From Lacicoccus alkaliphilus DSM 16010 (GTDB taxonomy: Bacteria > Bacillota > Bacilli > Staphylococcales > Salinicoccaceae): a stretch of 64,000 bases of DNA. Location of the stretch: contig NZ_FRCF01000006.1 in assembly GCF_900142805.1 (NCBI RefSeq), positions 1 to 64,000 on the forward strand. Direction: 5' to 3'. Positions within the stretch are counted from its first letter, which is position 1; each line of letters begins with the position of its first letter. This document shows positions 15,709 to 25,170 of this stretch, piece after piece. The position numbers and the translations under genes were made by a program. Under the pieces are notes generated by a model that was not told the origin of the DNA, did not search any database, and saw only the letters and a list, made by a program, of their open reading frames with translations.

Positions 15709-16697
15709 GACTCTTCACCTTTTCTCGCCGTCTCATCAAAATCCTGGATGTCCATGGTCGGCACGGAAATCTGAACGCCGTTCTTCCCAAGGTGTTTCTT
15801 GATTTCTTTCCTGACACGTCTCGTCGCTCCGAAATGCTCCATCGGCTGGGTGACGATCATCACCCTCATGATCGCTTCACCGTTGACGATGCCGTTCAGG
15901 CCGAGCACCTGCGGCTTCTCGACAAGCGTCTCCTCCAGCGCCATGGCAGTTTCGGAGAATTCGTTGAGCACTTCCTCCACATGGTCCAGATCTTCATTCA
16001 GAGAAAGATTGATATCCAAAAATGAGATTGAATTATATTTCGAAAAGTTGATCACTTCATTGATTGTACCATTCGGGATGATGAACAACTCACCTTCGTA
16101 CCCTTGAATTTTGGAGATGCGCAGCCCCATGGACAGCACTTCACCCTCGGCGACCGTCGTCCCCGACGTGTTGATGCGTACAAAGTCACCGGTGTCGAAC
16201 TGGTTTTCCAGCAAAATGAAGAACCCGGTCAGCATGTCCTTGACGAGACTCTGCGCTCCAAAACCGATGGCGAGACCCACGACACCGGCACCGGCGAGCA
16301 GTGTCGCGACCGGCACGCCGAACGTTTCCAGTATCATGACGAATACGATGAACCAGACAACGATGCTCACTGCATTCTGAAGCACATTGATCAGCGTCCG
16401 GCTGCGCTTTTCATTATTTTTGCCGTTCCTGCCATTCTTGCCGTTCTTGCCTTTTCCATTGGCCTTCAGAGCCGCTTTGGATTTGAATGTAAAATAATTT
16501 TCGATGATGCGGTTGACCACTTTGATGATGATACCTGCGACCGTGATGAGGATCACGGCAAACAGGACACTCATGCCGATGTTCATCCACAGCTCCGGAT
16601 CACTCATCTCCTCGGCGATTTCCTGGAAGAATGTCAGCGATTCATCCACCCCGCTCTGCGCGGTGCTCAATATACTGAATAAAAACGATAAAACCAA
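15705..16697 (-). CDS. Small-conductance mechanosensitive channel (MscS family)
   Basis: A 330-residue membrane protein: helices at about 38-60 and 107-150, then the pore-lining helix with the Gly/Ala pattern GAGVVGLAIGFGAQSLVKDMLTGF, and a cytosolic beta/alpha vestibule (FDTGDFVRI, IIPNGTINEVINFSK). It would release solutes upon hypo-osmotic shock, important for a halophile. Between helices there is an unusual Gly/Lys/Asn run (about 80-95, short GKNG repeats), probably a flexible positively charged loop. It lies 12 bases downstream of parB. The start at 16697 has a GGAGGCTAAG-like site upstream. Confidence 0.92.
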   Translation of the reverse strand: MVLSFLFSILSTAQSGVDESLTFFQEIAEEMSDPELWMNIGMSVLFAVILITVAGIIIKVVNRIIENYFTFKSKAALKANGKGKNGKNGRNGKNNEKRSRTLINVLQNAVSIVVWFIVFVMILETFGVPVATLLAGAGVVGLAIGFGAQSLVKDMLTGFFILLENQFDTGDFVRINTSGTTVAEGEVLSMGLRISKIQGYEGELFIIPNGTINEVINFSKYNSISFLDINLSLNEDLDHVEEVLNEFSETAMALEETLVEKPQVLGLNGIVNGEAIMRVMIVTQPMEHFGATRRVRKEIKKHLGKNGVQISVPTMDIQDFDETARKGEES

Positions 16698-16709
16698 TAC
16701 TTAGCCTCC

Positions 16710-17549
16710 CTATGATTCTTCAAACAATTTCATCAATCGGTTGAATTCCTCTTCATTTTTAAATTCAAATGCTATCTGGCCCTTGTTTCGGGTTTTTTTA
16801 ATCTCGACGGATGTCCCGAACTTCTCCTTCAGGCTGCTCTCATGCCGGAGCAGGAATTTCGGTTTTTCCTGTGATGCCTTCTTCTTTTTCATCGTCTGCA
16901 TGCTTCTCACATACTCTTCCAGTGCACGGACGCTCATATCTTCCGTCACGGCTTTTTTGGCCGCCGCCTCCTGTGACACCGGGTCTTTCAGGCCGAGCAG
17001 CGTCCTCCCATGTGCACCGGACAGCTTCTTTTCATTGATCAATTTTTTGACCGCTGCAGGGAGGTTGAGTATGCGCAGCATATTGGCGATGTAGGGCCTG
17101 GATTTACCCAGACGTTCAGCAACTTCAGCCTGTGTCAGGCTGCGCTTCTCCATCAATTGCTTATAGCTCATCGCTTCTTCCAGCGGATTCAGATCTTCAC
17201 GCTGCAGATTTTCAATGATCGCGAGTTCCATCATGTCGTCATCCGACAATTCCTTCACGATAGCAGTGATGGTCTCCATTTCTGCGAGCCCGGCTGCGCG
17301 GTATCTTCTCTCCCCTGCGACGATATCATAGCCTTTGACCGACTTCCTCAGTATGATCGGCTGCAGGATGCCGTGGGTGCGGATGGAGTCCGCAAGCTCT
17401 TCCAGCTTTTCCGGATCGAACTCGACCCTCGGCTGATATGGATTTTTACGGATTTCGGACAGCTTCACTTCCGTGACCGCTTCCGCCTCTGCCGTATCCG
17501 TATTGAACAGGGCATCCAGCCCTTTGCCAAGCCTATTCCTACCTGCCAC
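16710..17549 (-). CDS. parB: Chromosome partitioning protein ParB (Spo0J)
   Basis: A 279-residue CTP-dependent DNA clamp that loads at parS near the origin and recruits SMC. Visible parts: N-terminal GKGLDALF (ParA-contact segment), the ParB/sulfiredoxin domain with NPYQPR and the CTP-binding GERRYRAA motif, a helix-turn-helix (TQAEVAERLGKSRPYIANMLR) and a C-terminal dimerisation domain. It starts with GTG at 17547-17549, overlapping parA by 11 bases. No convincing parS site was found by eye in this window. Confidence 0.96.
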   Translation of the reverse strand: MAGRNRLGKGLDALFNTDTAEAEAVTEVKLSEIRKNPYQPRVEFDPEKLEELADSIRTHGILQPIILRKSVKGYDIVAGERRYRAAGLAEMETITAIVKELSDDDMMELAIIENLQREDLNPLEEAMSYKQLMEKRSLTQAEVAERLGKSRPYIANMLRILNLPAAVKKLINEKKLSGAHGRTLLGLKDPVSQEAAAKKAVTEDMSVRALEEYVRSMQTMKKKKASQEKPKFLLRHESSLKEKFGTSVEIKKTRNKGQIAFEFKNEEEFNRLMKLFEES

Positions 17550-18300
17550 GTTCGATCACCTCTTCCGCCAGACGTGAATAATTTTCCGCCCCCTGCGACT
17601 TCGGGTCGTATACAGTGATGGGCTGTCCGTAGCTCGGCGCTTCACCGAGACGCACATTTCTAAGTATGACCGTTTTATACACCTTTTCCCCGAAGTGATC
17701 CCTCACTTCTTCGGAAACCTGTGCACCGAGGTTCGTCCGGGCATCCAGCATCGTCAGAAGGATCCCTTCAATCTCAAGGTCGGTGTTCAGGTGACGACGG
17801 ACCAGTTCTATCGTATCGATCAGCTGGCTCAGACCTTCAAGTGCATAATACTCTGCCTGGACGGGGATGATCACACTGTCTGCCGCCGTGAATGCATTGA
17901 TCGTGAGCAGGCTGAGCGACGGCGGGCAGTCGATGATGCAATAGTCATAATCCTGATCCAGTTTTTCAAATGCTTTCTTCAGCCGGAGCTCCCTGCTCAT
18001 CGCAGACACGAGTTCAATTTCTGCCCCGGCAAGAGAGATGTTCGCCGGAATGAGGTCGAGGTTCATATTCGTTGTGGCGCAGCGGACATCATTGATGTCC
18101 GCCTCATCCATCAATACATCATATATCGACTGCTCCAGATCATTTTTACCGATGCCGAGCCCGCTGGTCGCATTGCCCTGGGGGTCGATATCGGCAAGCA
18201 GGACCTTTTTCCCGCGCTCCGTCAATGCGGCACTGAGATTCACTGCTGTCGTCGTCTTTCCTACGCCGCCTTTTTGGTTGGCAATCGCAAAAATCTTCAT
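17539..18300 (-). CDS. parA: Chromosome partitioning ATPase ParA (Soj)
   Basis: A 253-residue deviant Walker ATPase; the P-loop KGGVGKTTT at the N-terminus carries the signature lysine, with further motifs DIDPQGNATSGLG and DCPPSLSLLT. It binds DNA as an ATP dimer, drives origin segregation with ParB and regulates DnaA. I chose the ATG at 18298-18300 (MKIFAIANQ), ten bases after GGAG, over a start seven codons upstream. It is coupled to parB by an 11-base overlap. Confidence 0.96.
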   Translation of the reverse strand: MKIFAIANQKGGVGKTTTAVNLSAALTERGKKVLLADIDPQGNATSGLGIGKNDLEQSIYDVLMDEADINDVRCATTNMNLDLIPANISLAGAEIELVSAMSRELRLKKAFEKLDQDYDYCIIDCPPSLSLLTINAFTAADSVIIPVQAEYYALEGLSQLIDTIELVRRHLNTDLEIEGILLTMLDARTNLGAQVSEEVRDHFGEKVYKTVILRNVRLGEAPSYGQPITVYDPKSQGAENYSRLAEEVIERGR

Positions 18301-18373
18301 TGAGGTGTCGCTCCTTCTCAAAAATCACATAAATGTATTATATCAAGCAGCTCATCAAAAGTAACACAAAACA

Positions 18374-18400
18374 TGAAAGCACCCAACGGGAGTTGAGTGC
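18374..18400 (-). terminator. Terminator between noc and parA
   Basis: Minus-strand stem GCACTCAAC/GTTGGGTGC around TCCC followed by TTTC, directly after the noc stop, so parAB are likely transcribed separately or by read-through. Confidence 0.65.
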
Positions 18401-18401
18401 A

Positions 18402-19217
18402 TTACTTGTAGACCTTTATCGATACTTCGACATATCCGTCCTCATCCGTACTTGCGCAGGCGAGCGAATGCCCTTTTGCCTTGAGCTTTTCGACCTGGGA
18501 CGTTATATCATTGACGACGAATGACACATCATTGTTGAAGTTGATCTGTTTGACGTCTTTTTTCGTCCGTTTTTTGACGACATCCTCGGTTTCCTTGACC
18601 GTCAGCTTCCCATCCCTGATGTCACCGAGCACTTCGCCCTGCTCCGCATCTTCCAGGCTGAGCAGGCTCCTTGCATGCCGCTCCGTGATCTCCCCGGTGC
18701 CCAGTGCTTCGATCACACTGTCCGACAATTTCAAAAGACGCAGTTTGTTGGCGATGAAAGACTGTGATTTGCCGAGGTTTTGGGCCAGGTCTTTCTGGGT
18801 GATGTCTTCCATTTCAAGCAGCTTGCGGTAGGCGCGTGCTTCTTCGATGCTTGATAAGTTTTCACGCTGGATGTTCTCAATGAGTGCCACAGCCGCCGTT
18901 TCCTGATCCGTCAGATAACGGATGAGGGCGTCCGTCTCCTCCATGTGCAGAAGCTTCATCGCCCGGAAACGCCGTTCGCCTGCGATGATCTCATACATGT
19001 TCTCCTCTATCGGACGGACGGTGATCGGCTGCAGGAGGCCGTGTTCGAGAATCGAATCGGCCAGTTCCTGAATGCGTTCATGGTTGAAGACGGTCCGTGG
19101 CTGATAGCGGTTTGGAACAATATTTTCAAGCGGCAATTTCTGCAGACTTTCCGCAGCCGGCTGATCTTCACTGCTTTTATCAATCAGATTAAATAACTTT
19201 GAAAATGGCTTTTTCAT
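18402..19217 (-). CDS. noc: Nucleoid occlusion protein Noc
   Basis: A 271-residue ParB paralogue. It has the NRYQPRT and GERRFRAMK CTP-binding motifs, the helix-turn-helix (TQKDLAQNLGKSQSFIANKLRLL) and a C-terminal dimer domain. The amphipathic N-terminus MKKPFSKLFNLIDK fits the membrane-targeting sequence of Noc and separates it from ParB. It prevents septum formation over the nucleoid. It lies 22 bases after rsmG. A near-consensus Noc site is at 10953-10966. Confidence 0.93.
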   Translation of the reverse strand: MKKPFSKLFNLIDKSSEDQPAAESLQKLPLENIVPNRYQPRTVFNHERIQELADSILEHGLLQPITVRPIEENMYEIIAGERRFRAMKLLHMEETDALIRYLTDQETAAVALIENIQRENLSSIEEARAYRKLLEMEDITQKDLAQNLGKSQSFIANKLRLLKLSDSVIEALGTGEITERHARSLLSLEDAEQGEVLGDIRDGKLTVKETEDVVKKRTKKDVKQINFNNDVSFVVNDITSQVEKLKAKGHSLACASTDEDGYVEVSIKVYK

Positions 19218-19239
19218 CGTCCCACCGCCTCCCTGGTTT

Positions 19240-19953
19240 TTATTTTAATGGTGATTTGTTCGGGGTCCCGGGTTTTCTCGGAAATTTCTTTGGTGTCTTA
19301 TGGACCTTTTCGATGTCGATTATATAGCGTTCGCTGTCCTCTTCGGGCAATGTGAACTGATGAGTCCCGACGACCCTGCCGCCGAGCAGGTCGAGGGCGA
19401 AGTCGCTTTCCTCAAGTTCTTCGAGCCCTTTTTTCCCTTTCAGGACGAGGAACCTTCCGCCCGTGCGCGCAAGCGGGAGGCACAGTTCAAGCAGCGTGTT
19501 CATGTTGGCGACCGCCCGCGCCGTCACCATATCGAACATATGCCGGCCCTTGTGCTGTCCGAAAGTTTCTGCACGGTCGTGCACCAGATGCATATCGGTG
19601 AGCGACAGTTCCGCCGTCAGTTCGTTCAAAAATGTGATCCGCTTATTCAGGGAATCCACGATGGTGACTTTGAGGTCGGGCCGCACGATCTTCATCGGGA
19701 TGCTCGGGAATCCGGCACCCGCACCGACGTCACAGAGCCGTGTATCTTCCGGGATGTCCGTGTAGAACAAAGGCGTCAGTGAATCAAAGAAATGTTTCAG
19801 ATAAACTTCCTCTTTTTCCGTGACTGCCGTCAGGTTGATTTTTTCATTCCAGTCAATCAGCATCTCATAGTACTTTTCGAATTGTGCGACTTGTGCATCA
19901 CTCAACTCGATGCCGTGATTCATCAGTGCTTCTGTAAATTCCTGCCGGTTCAT
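19240..19953 (-). CDS. rsmG: 16S rRNA (guanine-527-N7) methyltransferase RsmG
   Basis: A 237-residue SAM-dependent Rossmann methyltransferase. Motif I is [15 protein letters not shown] and the family block [19 protein letters not shown] is present. It methylates G527 of 16S rRNA; loss gives low-level streptomycin resistance in other species. It overlaps mnmG by four bases. The lysine/proline-rich C-terminus ([18 protein letters not shown]) is usual in Firmicutes. Confidence 0.96.
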   Translation of the reverse strand: MNRQEFTEALMNHGIELSDAQVAQFEKYYEMLIDWNEKINLTAVTEKEEVYLKHFFDSLTPLFYTDIPEDTRLCDVGAGAGFPSIPMKIVRPDLKVTIVDSLNKRITFLNELTAELSLTDMHLVHDRAETFGQHKGRHMFDMVTARAVANMNTLLELCLPLARTGGRFLVLKGKKGLEELEESDFALDLLGGRVVGTHQFTLPEEDSERYIIDIEKVHKTPKKFPRKPGTPNKSPLK

Positions 19954-21830
19954 GCTTCCACTCTCTTCACGTTTCCCTGTTCGATGTAGACAAGGAGTAT
20001 TGAGACGTCCGCCGGGTTGACACCGGAAATCCTGGATGCCTGAGCGATATCCAGCGGCTTCACTTTCTTCAGTTTATCACGCGCTTCCGTCGCAAGGGAA
20101 TTCACCGCATCATAATCAATGTTTTCAGGTATCTTCTTTTTTTCCATGCGTTTCATCTTGTCGACCTGCAGGAGGGACTTCTGGATATAGCCTTCGTATT
20201 TCGTCTTGATTTCAATCTGCTCATACTCGAGCTGATCCAGCTGGTTTTCCTCCCCGAGTATCTCCAGTATGGACATATAGTCCATTTCGGGGCGGCGCAG
20301 CAGATCGAGTGCGAGGATCGCATCTTTCAGCGGGGTCCCCCCGCGGGATCTGATGATGGCCTGCGTATATTCGTCCGCTTTGATGCGGATTTTCGACAGA
20401 CGTTCCATCTCCGCTTCGATATTGTCACGCTTCTGGTTGAATCTCGCATATCGCTCCTCTGAAATCAGGCCGTTTTCATAGCCGATATCGGTGAGCCTCA
20501 TGTCGGCATTATCATGTCTCAGCAACAGGCGGTGTTCCGCACGCGAAGTGAGGAGGCGGTAGGGTTCGTTCGTGCCTTTGGTCACCAGGTCATCGATCAG
20601 TACACCGATATATGCATCCGCACGGCTCAAGACGAGCGGGTCCCGGCCCAATATCTTGTTCGCCGCATTGATGCCGGCGATGATGCCCTGGCCGGCGGCC
20701 TCTTCATAACCGCTCGTACCGTTGATCTGCCCTGCGGTGAACAGGTTTTCGATTTTCTTCGTTTCAAGCGTCGGCCATAGCTGGGTCGGGTCGAGCGCAT
20801 CATATTCGATCGCATAACCCGCACGCATCATGCGTGCATTCTCAAGCCCCGGGATGGTCGACAGCATTTCACGCTGGACATCCTCCGGCAGGCTTGTGGA
20901 CAGCCCCTGCACATATACCTCTTTTGTATTGCGGCCTTCCGGCTCCAGGAAGATCTGGTGGCGCGGCTTATCATTGAAGCGGACGATTTTATCTTCGATG
21001 GACGGGCAGTATCTCGGGCCTGTGCCCATCTGCATGCCCGAATACATCGGTGATAAATGCAGGTTTTCATTGATCACTTCATGTGTATGTTCTGAAGTGT
21101 ATGTCAGCCAGCACGGCAGCTGATCCATTATGAAATCCGTCGTGTCGAAACTGAATGCCCGCGGCACGTCGTCCCCCGGCTGTATCTCCGTTTTTGAATA
21201 ATCGATCGAATCGGCGTTGACGCGCGGCGGCGTACCCGTCTTGAACCTGACGATGTCGAAGCCGAGCTCCCTGATCTGATCCGCCAGGGCGATCGACGGC
21301 ATCTGATGGTTCGGCCCGCTGGAATATTTCAACGGTCCGAGGACGATTTCCCCGCGCAGGAATGTACCTGTCGTGATGATCACCGATTTGGCATTGTAGA
21401 CCACCCCGATGTTCGTGCGTACACCTTTCACCGCACCGTCTTCAATGATCAGTTCATCGACCATGCCCTGTAAAATATCAAGGTTCTCTTCATTTTCCAA
21501 TATGCTTTTCATTTCCTGCTGGTAAAGCACCTTGTCCGACTGTGCCCGGAGTGCCCGCACCGCCGGTCCTTTACCTGTGTTCAACATGCGCATCTGGATA
21601 TGTGTCTTATCGGTCACTTTGGCCATGACACCGCCCAGTGCATCGACTTCACGCACCACGATGCCTTTTGCAGGGCCGCCGACGGACGGATTGCACGGCA
21701 TGAATGCGATATTATCCAGATTGATCGTCAGCATCAGTGTCTTCAGACCTTTACGGCTCGCAGCAAGTCCCGCTTCGACACCTGCATGGCCTGCACCGAT
21801 GACGACGACATCATAATTCATCTCTTTCAT
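19950..21830 (-). CDS. mnmG: tRNA uridine-5-carboxymethylaminomethyl modification enzyme MnmG (GidA)
   Basis: About 626 residues. The FAD-binding Rossmann motif [19 protein letters not shown] is at the N-terminus; the insertion with [19 protein letters not shown] and CPSIEDK and the C-terminal MnmE-contact domain ([14 protein letters not shown]) are intact. With MnmE it forms cmnm5U34 in tRNAs. I prefer the second ATG (21828-21830) because AGGAGG sits six bases before it; the first ATG at 21833 leaves only three. It lies between mnmE and rsmG in one run. Confidence 0.96.
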   Translation of the reverse strand: MKEMNYDVVVIGAGHAGVEAGLAASRKGLKTLMLTINLDNIAFMPCNPSVGGPAKGIVVREVDALGGVMAKVTDKTHIQMRMLNTGKGPAVRALRAQSDKVLYQQEMKSILENEENLDILQGMVDELIIEDGAVKGVRTNIGVVYNAKSVIITTGTFLRGEIVLGPLKYSSGPNHQMPSIALADQIRELGFDIVRFKTGTPPRVNADSIDYSKTEIQPGDDVPRAFSFDTTDFIMDQLPCWLTYTSEHTHEVINENLHLSPMYSGMQMGTGPRYCPSIEDKIVRFNDKPRHQIFLEPEGRNTKEVYVQGLSTSLPEDVQREMLSTIPGLENARMMRAGYAIEYDALDPTQLWPTLETKKIENLFTAGQINGTSGYEEAAGQGIIAGINAANKILGRDPLVLSRADAYIGVLIDDLVTKGTNEPYRLLTSRAEHRLLLRHDNADMRLTDIGYENGLISEERYARFNQKRDNIEAEMERLSKIRIKADEYTQAIIRSRGGTPLKDAILALDLLRRPEMDYMSILEILGEENQLDQLEYEQIEIKTKYEGYIQKSLLQVDKMKRMEKKKIPENIDYDAVNSLATEARDKLKKVKPLDIAQASRISGVNPADVSILLVYIEQGNVKRVEA

Positions 21831-21847
21831 CATTTTCCTCCTCTTAC

Positions 21848-23224
21848 CTATTTACCTAAGCAGAACTGGCTGAACAGCTGATCGATGAGCTGCTCACTCA
21901 CATCTTCGCCGATCACTTCACCCAGCAGTTCCCATGTTTTCACTAAATCTATCTGCACGATATCGATCGGAACATCCATCTGTGCGGAGTCGATCGCATC
22001 ATTGATTGCGCTGTTGGCCTGTTCCAGCAGTCCGATATGACGGTTGTTCGAGAGATAAGTCGAATCTGCACTTGAGACGGCACCGCCGAAGAACAGTTCG
22101 GCAATCTTATCTTCAAGGTCGTCGACGCCGGTGCCTTCGGTGATGGATGTCCTGACGACCGGAAAGTCATATTTGCTCTCCAGTTCCCCGACATCCAGGT
22201 TGTTCTCGAGATCCAGCTTATTGATGATGATGATGACGTTCTCATCTTTGATGGAATCGAGGATTTCCATATCCCCCGGTGTCAGTGCTTCATTATAATT
22301 CAGCACATAAAGGATGAGTTCGGCTGCCTCGAGTGCCTGCCGGCTCCGCTCCACGCCGATCCGCTCGACGATATCATCCGTATCCCGGATGCCTGCAGTA
22401 TCGACAAGTTTGAGCGGGATGCCGTTGACGTTGACATATTCTTCGAGGATGTCACGGGTCGTCCCCGCCACTTCGGTGACGATGGCTTTATTGTCCTGGA
22501 TCAGGTAGTTCAAAAGCGAACTTTTACCCACGTTCGGCTTGCCGACGATGACGGTGCCGAGTCCTTCGCGCATTATACGGCCCTGGCGGCTCGACTTCAA
22601 CAAGCTTTCGATTTCAATCTTCACTTTTTCCGCTTCTTCCATCAGGAATGCCGTCGTCGCTTCCTCGACATCATCGTATTCGGGATAGTCGATGTTGACT
22701 TCCACCTGCGCCAGTATATTCAAAATGCTCTGCCTGAGGCCCTCTATATAGACTTTCAGACGGCCCTGCATCTGGCCGCTTGCGACTTTCGACGCTTCGG
22801 TCGTTTTCGCCCGGATGAAATCCATCACGCCTTCGGCCTGCGACAGGTCGATCCGTCCGTTCAAAAATGCGCGTTTTGTGAATTCCCCCGGCTCCGCCAT
22901 GCGTGCGCCGTATTTCAAAGTCAGCTGCAGGATGCGGTTGATGGTGTTGATCCCACCGTGGCAATTGATTTCCACGATATCTTCGCGCGTATAGGTCTTC
23001 GGTGCACGCATCACGGCCGCCATCACTTCTTCTATCACTTCTTCTGTATCCGGGTCGACGACATGGCCATAGTTGATCGTGTGCGTCTCCACTTCGGCCA
23101 AAGGTTTCTTACCGCGGTATAACTTCTCGGCAATTTCCAATGCATCAATTCCGGACAGCCTCACGATGGCGATGGCACCTTCCCCGACAGGGGTGGAGAT
23201 GCTGGAAATCGTTTCTAATTGCAT
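21848..23224 (-). CDS. mnmE: tRNA modification GTPase MnmE (TrmE)
   Basis: A 458-residue protein with an N-terminal folate-binding domain, a helical domain and an inserted G domain (about 215-380: P-loop [13 protein letters not shown]3 DTAGIRDT, G4 NKLD). The C-terminus ends FCLGK, the family's conserved catalytic-cysteine tail. It is the partner of MnmG. It lies 15 bases after jag. Confidence 0.97.
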   Translation of the reverse strand: MQLETISSISTPVGEGAIAIVRLSGIDALEIAEKLYRGKKPLAEVETHTINYGHVVDPDTEEVIEEVMAAVMRAPKTYTREDIVEINCHGGINTINRILQLTLKYGARMAEPGEFTKRAFLNGRIDLSQAEGVMDFIRAKTTEASKVASGQMQGRLKVYIEGLRQSILNILAQVEVNIDYPEYDDVEEATTAFLMEEAEKVKIEIESLLKSSRQGRIMREGLGTVIVGKPNVGKSSLLNYLIQDNKAIVTEVAGTTRDILEEYVNVNGIPLKLVDTAGIRDTDDIVERIGVERSRQALEAAELILYVLNYNEALTPGDMEILDSIKDENVIIIINKLDLENNLDVGELESKYDFPVVRTSITEGTGVDDLEDKIAELFFGGAVSSADSTYLSNNRHIGLLEQANSAINDAIDSAQMDVPIDIVQIDLVKTWELLGEVIGEDVSEQLIDQLFSQFCLGK

Positions 23225-23239
23225 GATGGTATAACTCCT

Positions 23240-24106
23240 TTATTTCTTTTCTATCACTAAATACCGGTTCGGCTCATTGCCTTCCGAATATGTGTTGATG
23301 TCATCCATGCCGCTCAGCACATTATGCATGATCTTCCTTTCAAATGAAGGCATCGGTTCGAGCTTGACCGGCTGATTCGTCCTGATCGCTTTCTTCGACA
23401 TGTTGACGGCCAGATTTTCAAGTGTCCGGCGACGTTTTGCCCGGTAATTTTCCACATCGAGGACGATCATGCCGTAACTTCTGTAGATGGTGTTCAGATG
23501 ATTCTGCGCCACTTCCTGCAGGGCGTTCAGAGTCTGGCCCCTTTTGCCGATCAGTTTGGCTGCAAGCGCCGACTCGAGCTCGATATATGCCCGGTTGTCG
23601 GTGATTTTATATGTTGCGTCATTTTCTATATTCATATCCGTGATGACATCCTGGATGTACTCCATCGTACGCTGCGCCGCCTCATCGAATGAGAGGCACC
23701 CGTCATCCGATCCATCTTCTTCATGGCTTTCATCAGCAGATGTTTCCGGCTGCGGTCCCTCCTGCTGCACAGGCACATCTTCCGGAATAGTTTCTTCCGC
23801 CGTTACGGGTTCCTCTTCCGTCCCGGTCACAGCCTCTGCCCTGTTCTCTTCCATCACCGCTTCGACCAGTGCTGTTTCCTCTTTTGGATGATCACGGCCG
23901 ATGACTGCCCCGATGGTCCCGTAAGTCTTGAGTTCAGGGTTGATGATCGTGAGCTTCACTTCAGCATCCTTTTTGCCGAGGCCCAAAAAGCCTTTGGAGC
24001 CGCCTTCCAGTACGTCAATCCTGACATCCTCTTCCGCCACTTTCAGTTCTTCGAGTCCGAGTGCGATTGCGTGGTCGACTGTTTCTGCTTTGTAATTTTT
24101 GTACAT
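23240..24106 (-). CDS. jag: RNA-binding protein Jag/KhpB (Jag_N, KH, R3H)
   Basis: A 288-residue protein with an N-terminal Jag_N domain (about 1-52, GSKGFLGLGKKDAEV), a long acidic linker (about 75-140), a KH domain (GKRGQTLNALQEVAQNHLN) and an R3H domain (RAKRRRTLENLAVNMSKKAIR ending PNRYLVIEKK). It partners KhpA in RNA binding linked to cell elongation in streptococci. In B. subtilis yidC (spoIIIJ) sits between jag and rnpA; here it is absent, as in staphylococci. Only 16 bases separate it from rnpA. Confidence 0.93.
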   Translation of the reverse strand: MYKNYKAETVDHAIALGLEELKVAEEDVRIDVLEGGSKGFLGLGKKDAEVKLTIINPELKTYGTIGAVIGRDHPKEETALVEAVMEENRAEAVTGTEEEPVTAEETIPEDVPVQQEGPQPETSADESHEEDGSDDGCLSFDEAAQRTMEYIQDVITDMNIENDATYKITDNRAYIELESALAAKLIGKRGQTLNALQEVAQNHLNTIYRSYGMIVLDVENYRAKRRRTLENLAVNMSKKAIRTNQPVKLEPMPSFERKIMHNVLSGMDDINTYSEGNEPNRYLVIEKK

Positions 24107-24122
24107 TGAAAGTACCTCCGCG

Positions 24123-24461
24123 TCATTTTATACATTTCGCTATCTTCAACACGTGTAATAATGACTTCTCCATCTGATGATAATCCATGTCGCTGACCGG
24201 ATTCCTCGCTATGACGACGTATTCCTTCGCTTTCAGATCATCTTTATGATGCTGGAAAAAGGCTCTGATGCGCCTCTTGATCTTATTTCTCTGTACAGCA
24301 TTGCCGAGCCTCTTGGATACGCTGATCCCGAGCCTTAAATGAGAGACCTCCGGGTGGTCCCTCAAATAAACGACAAACTGCCTGTTCGCATATGATTTGC
24401 CTTTTTTGAAAACAAGCTTGAAATCCTGTTCTTTTTTGATCCTGAATCGTTTTTTCATCAT
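24123..24461 (-). CDS. rnpA: Ribonuclease P protein component
   Basis: About 112 residues, basic. It contains the RNR motif region KRLGNAVQRNKIKRRIRAFF and the FKKGKSYANRQFVVY block. It binds the RNase P RNA to mature tRNA 5' ends. Two adjacent ATGs (24459-24461 and 24456-24458) are possible. A hairpin with a T-run lies between rpmH and this gene, so it may depend on read-through or its own promoter. Confidence 0.96.
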   Translation of the reverse strand: MMKKRFRIKKEQDFKLVFKKGKSYANRQFVVYLRDHPEVSHLRLGISVSKRLGNAVQRNKIKRRIRAFFQHHKDDLKAKEYVVIARNPVSDMDYHQMEKSLLHVLKIAKCIK

Positions 24462-24540
24462 TATTACGCTCTTTCACAATTTATGATAGTTTATTATAAC
24501 AAAATTTACACCAAGTCTGAAATCATCCACTTCAGGCCAT

Positions 24541-24576
24541 AAAAAAAGACCACCTATTCTTGACATAGATGATCTT
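24541..24576 (-). terminator. Terminator or attenuator between rpmH and rnpA
   Basis: Minus-strand stem AAGATCATCTAT/ATAGGTGGTCTT (two G-T pairs) followed by seven T. It starts nine bases after the rpmH stop. It probably lets rpmH be made in large excess over rnpA. Confidence 0.75.
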
Positions 24577-24584
24577 GGGATAAC

Positions 24585-24722
24585 TTATGCGGAAAGTACT
24601 TTTCTGCCTTTTCTTCTGCGGCGCGCCAATATTTTGCGGCCGTTTTTAGTGCTCATCCTCTTACGGAATCCGTGCACTTTGCTGTGTTTACGTTTATTTG
24701 GTTGGTAAGTACGTTTTGTCAT
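24585..24722 (-). CDS. rpmH: 50S ribosomal protein L34
   Basis: 45 residues beginning [19 protein letters not shown] and ending [12 protein letters not shown], the full bL34 sequence. ATG at 24720-24722 after GGAGGTG. It diverges from dnaA across oriC, the classical position. Confidence 0.98.
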   Translation of the reverse strand: MTKRTYQPNKRKHSKVHGFRKRMSTKNGRKILARRRRKGRKVLSA

Positions 24723-24789
24723 CTCTAAACACCTCCATAGACCATGTATTACTTACGTTCATATTCTTCTCTTTGAATGCAACTATTAA

Positions 24790-24818
24790 AGGATAACAGA
24801 AAGGCCCCTTCATTTCAA
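24790..24818 (-). promoter_or_regulatory. rpmH promoter
   Basis: Minus strand: TTGAAA (24813-24818), 17-base spacer, TATCCT (24790-24795), about 70 bases before rpmH. Confidence 0.5.
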
Positions 24819-24849
24819 TGATTTTTTTCATGTTCATGACCGGAAAATC

Positions 24850-25138
24850 TGTGGATGATGAAGAAATTGTGGATAACTTTTCCGTCATTTAAAGTTACCC
24901 ACATGTGGATACATGACTTATTCAGGTTATTCACAGGTGTGGAGCATGGAATTGTGGATAATTGTGATTTCTGTGTATAACTTTATATAAATTGCATTGG
25001 AATCATTGTTTTTCGCTCAGATTTTCGGTAGAATTTGAATGTATCTCTGTGGACAACCATCTTTAACGACTGAGTTATCCACAGACTGTGTGTAACTTGT
25101 GGATAGTTTTCCAGAGGCGTGGGAAAACTTTATCCACA
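24850..25138. other. oriC: oriC, upstream DnaA-box cluster
   Basis: Non-coding stretch between rpmH and dnaA with perfect boxes TGTGGATAA or TTATCCACA at 24868-24876, 24953-24961, 25075-25083 and 25130-25138. Near matches lie at 24850, 24904, 24927 (TTATTCACA), 24972 (TGTGTATAA), 25048 and 25098. This corresponds to the incA/incB half of a bipartite Firmicutes origin. It also holds the dnaA promoter and so mediates dnaA autoregulation. Confidence 0.9.
25006..25034 (+). promoter_or_regulatory. dnaA promoter
   Basis: TTGTTT (25006-25011), 17-base spacer, TAGAAT (25029-25034), with DnaA boxes on both sides. The leader is about 130 bases long. Confidence 0.55.
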
Positions 25139-25170
25139 GGGTGTGATTTTTGTGAAGAGAGAGGATAAAT

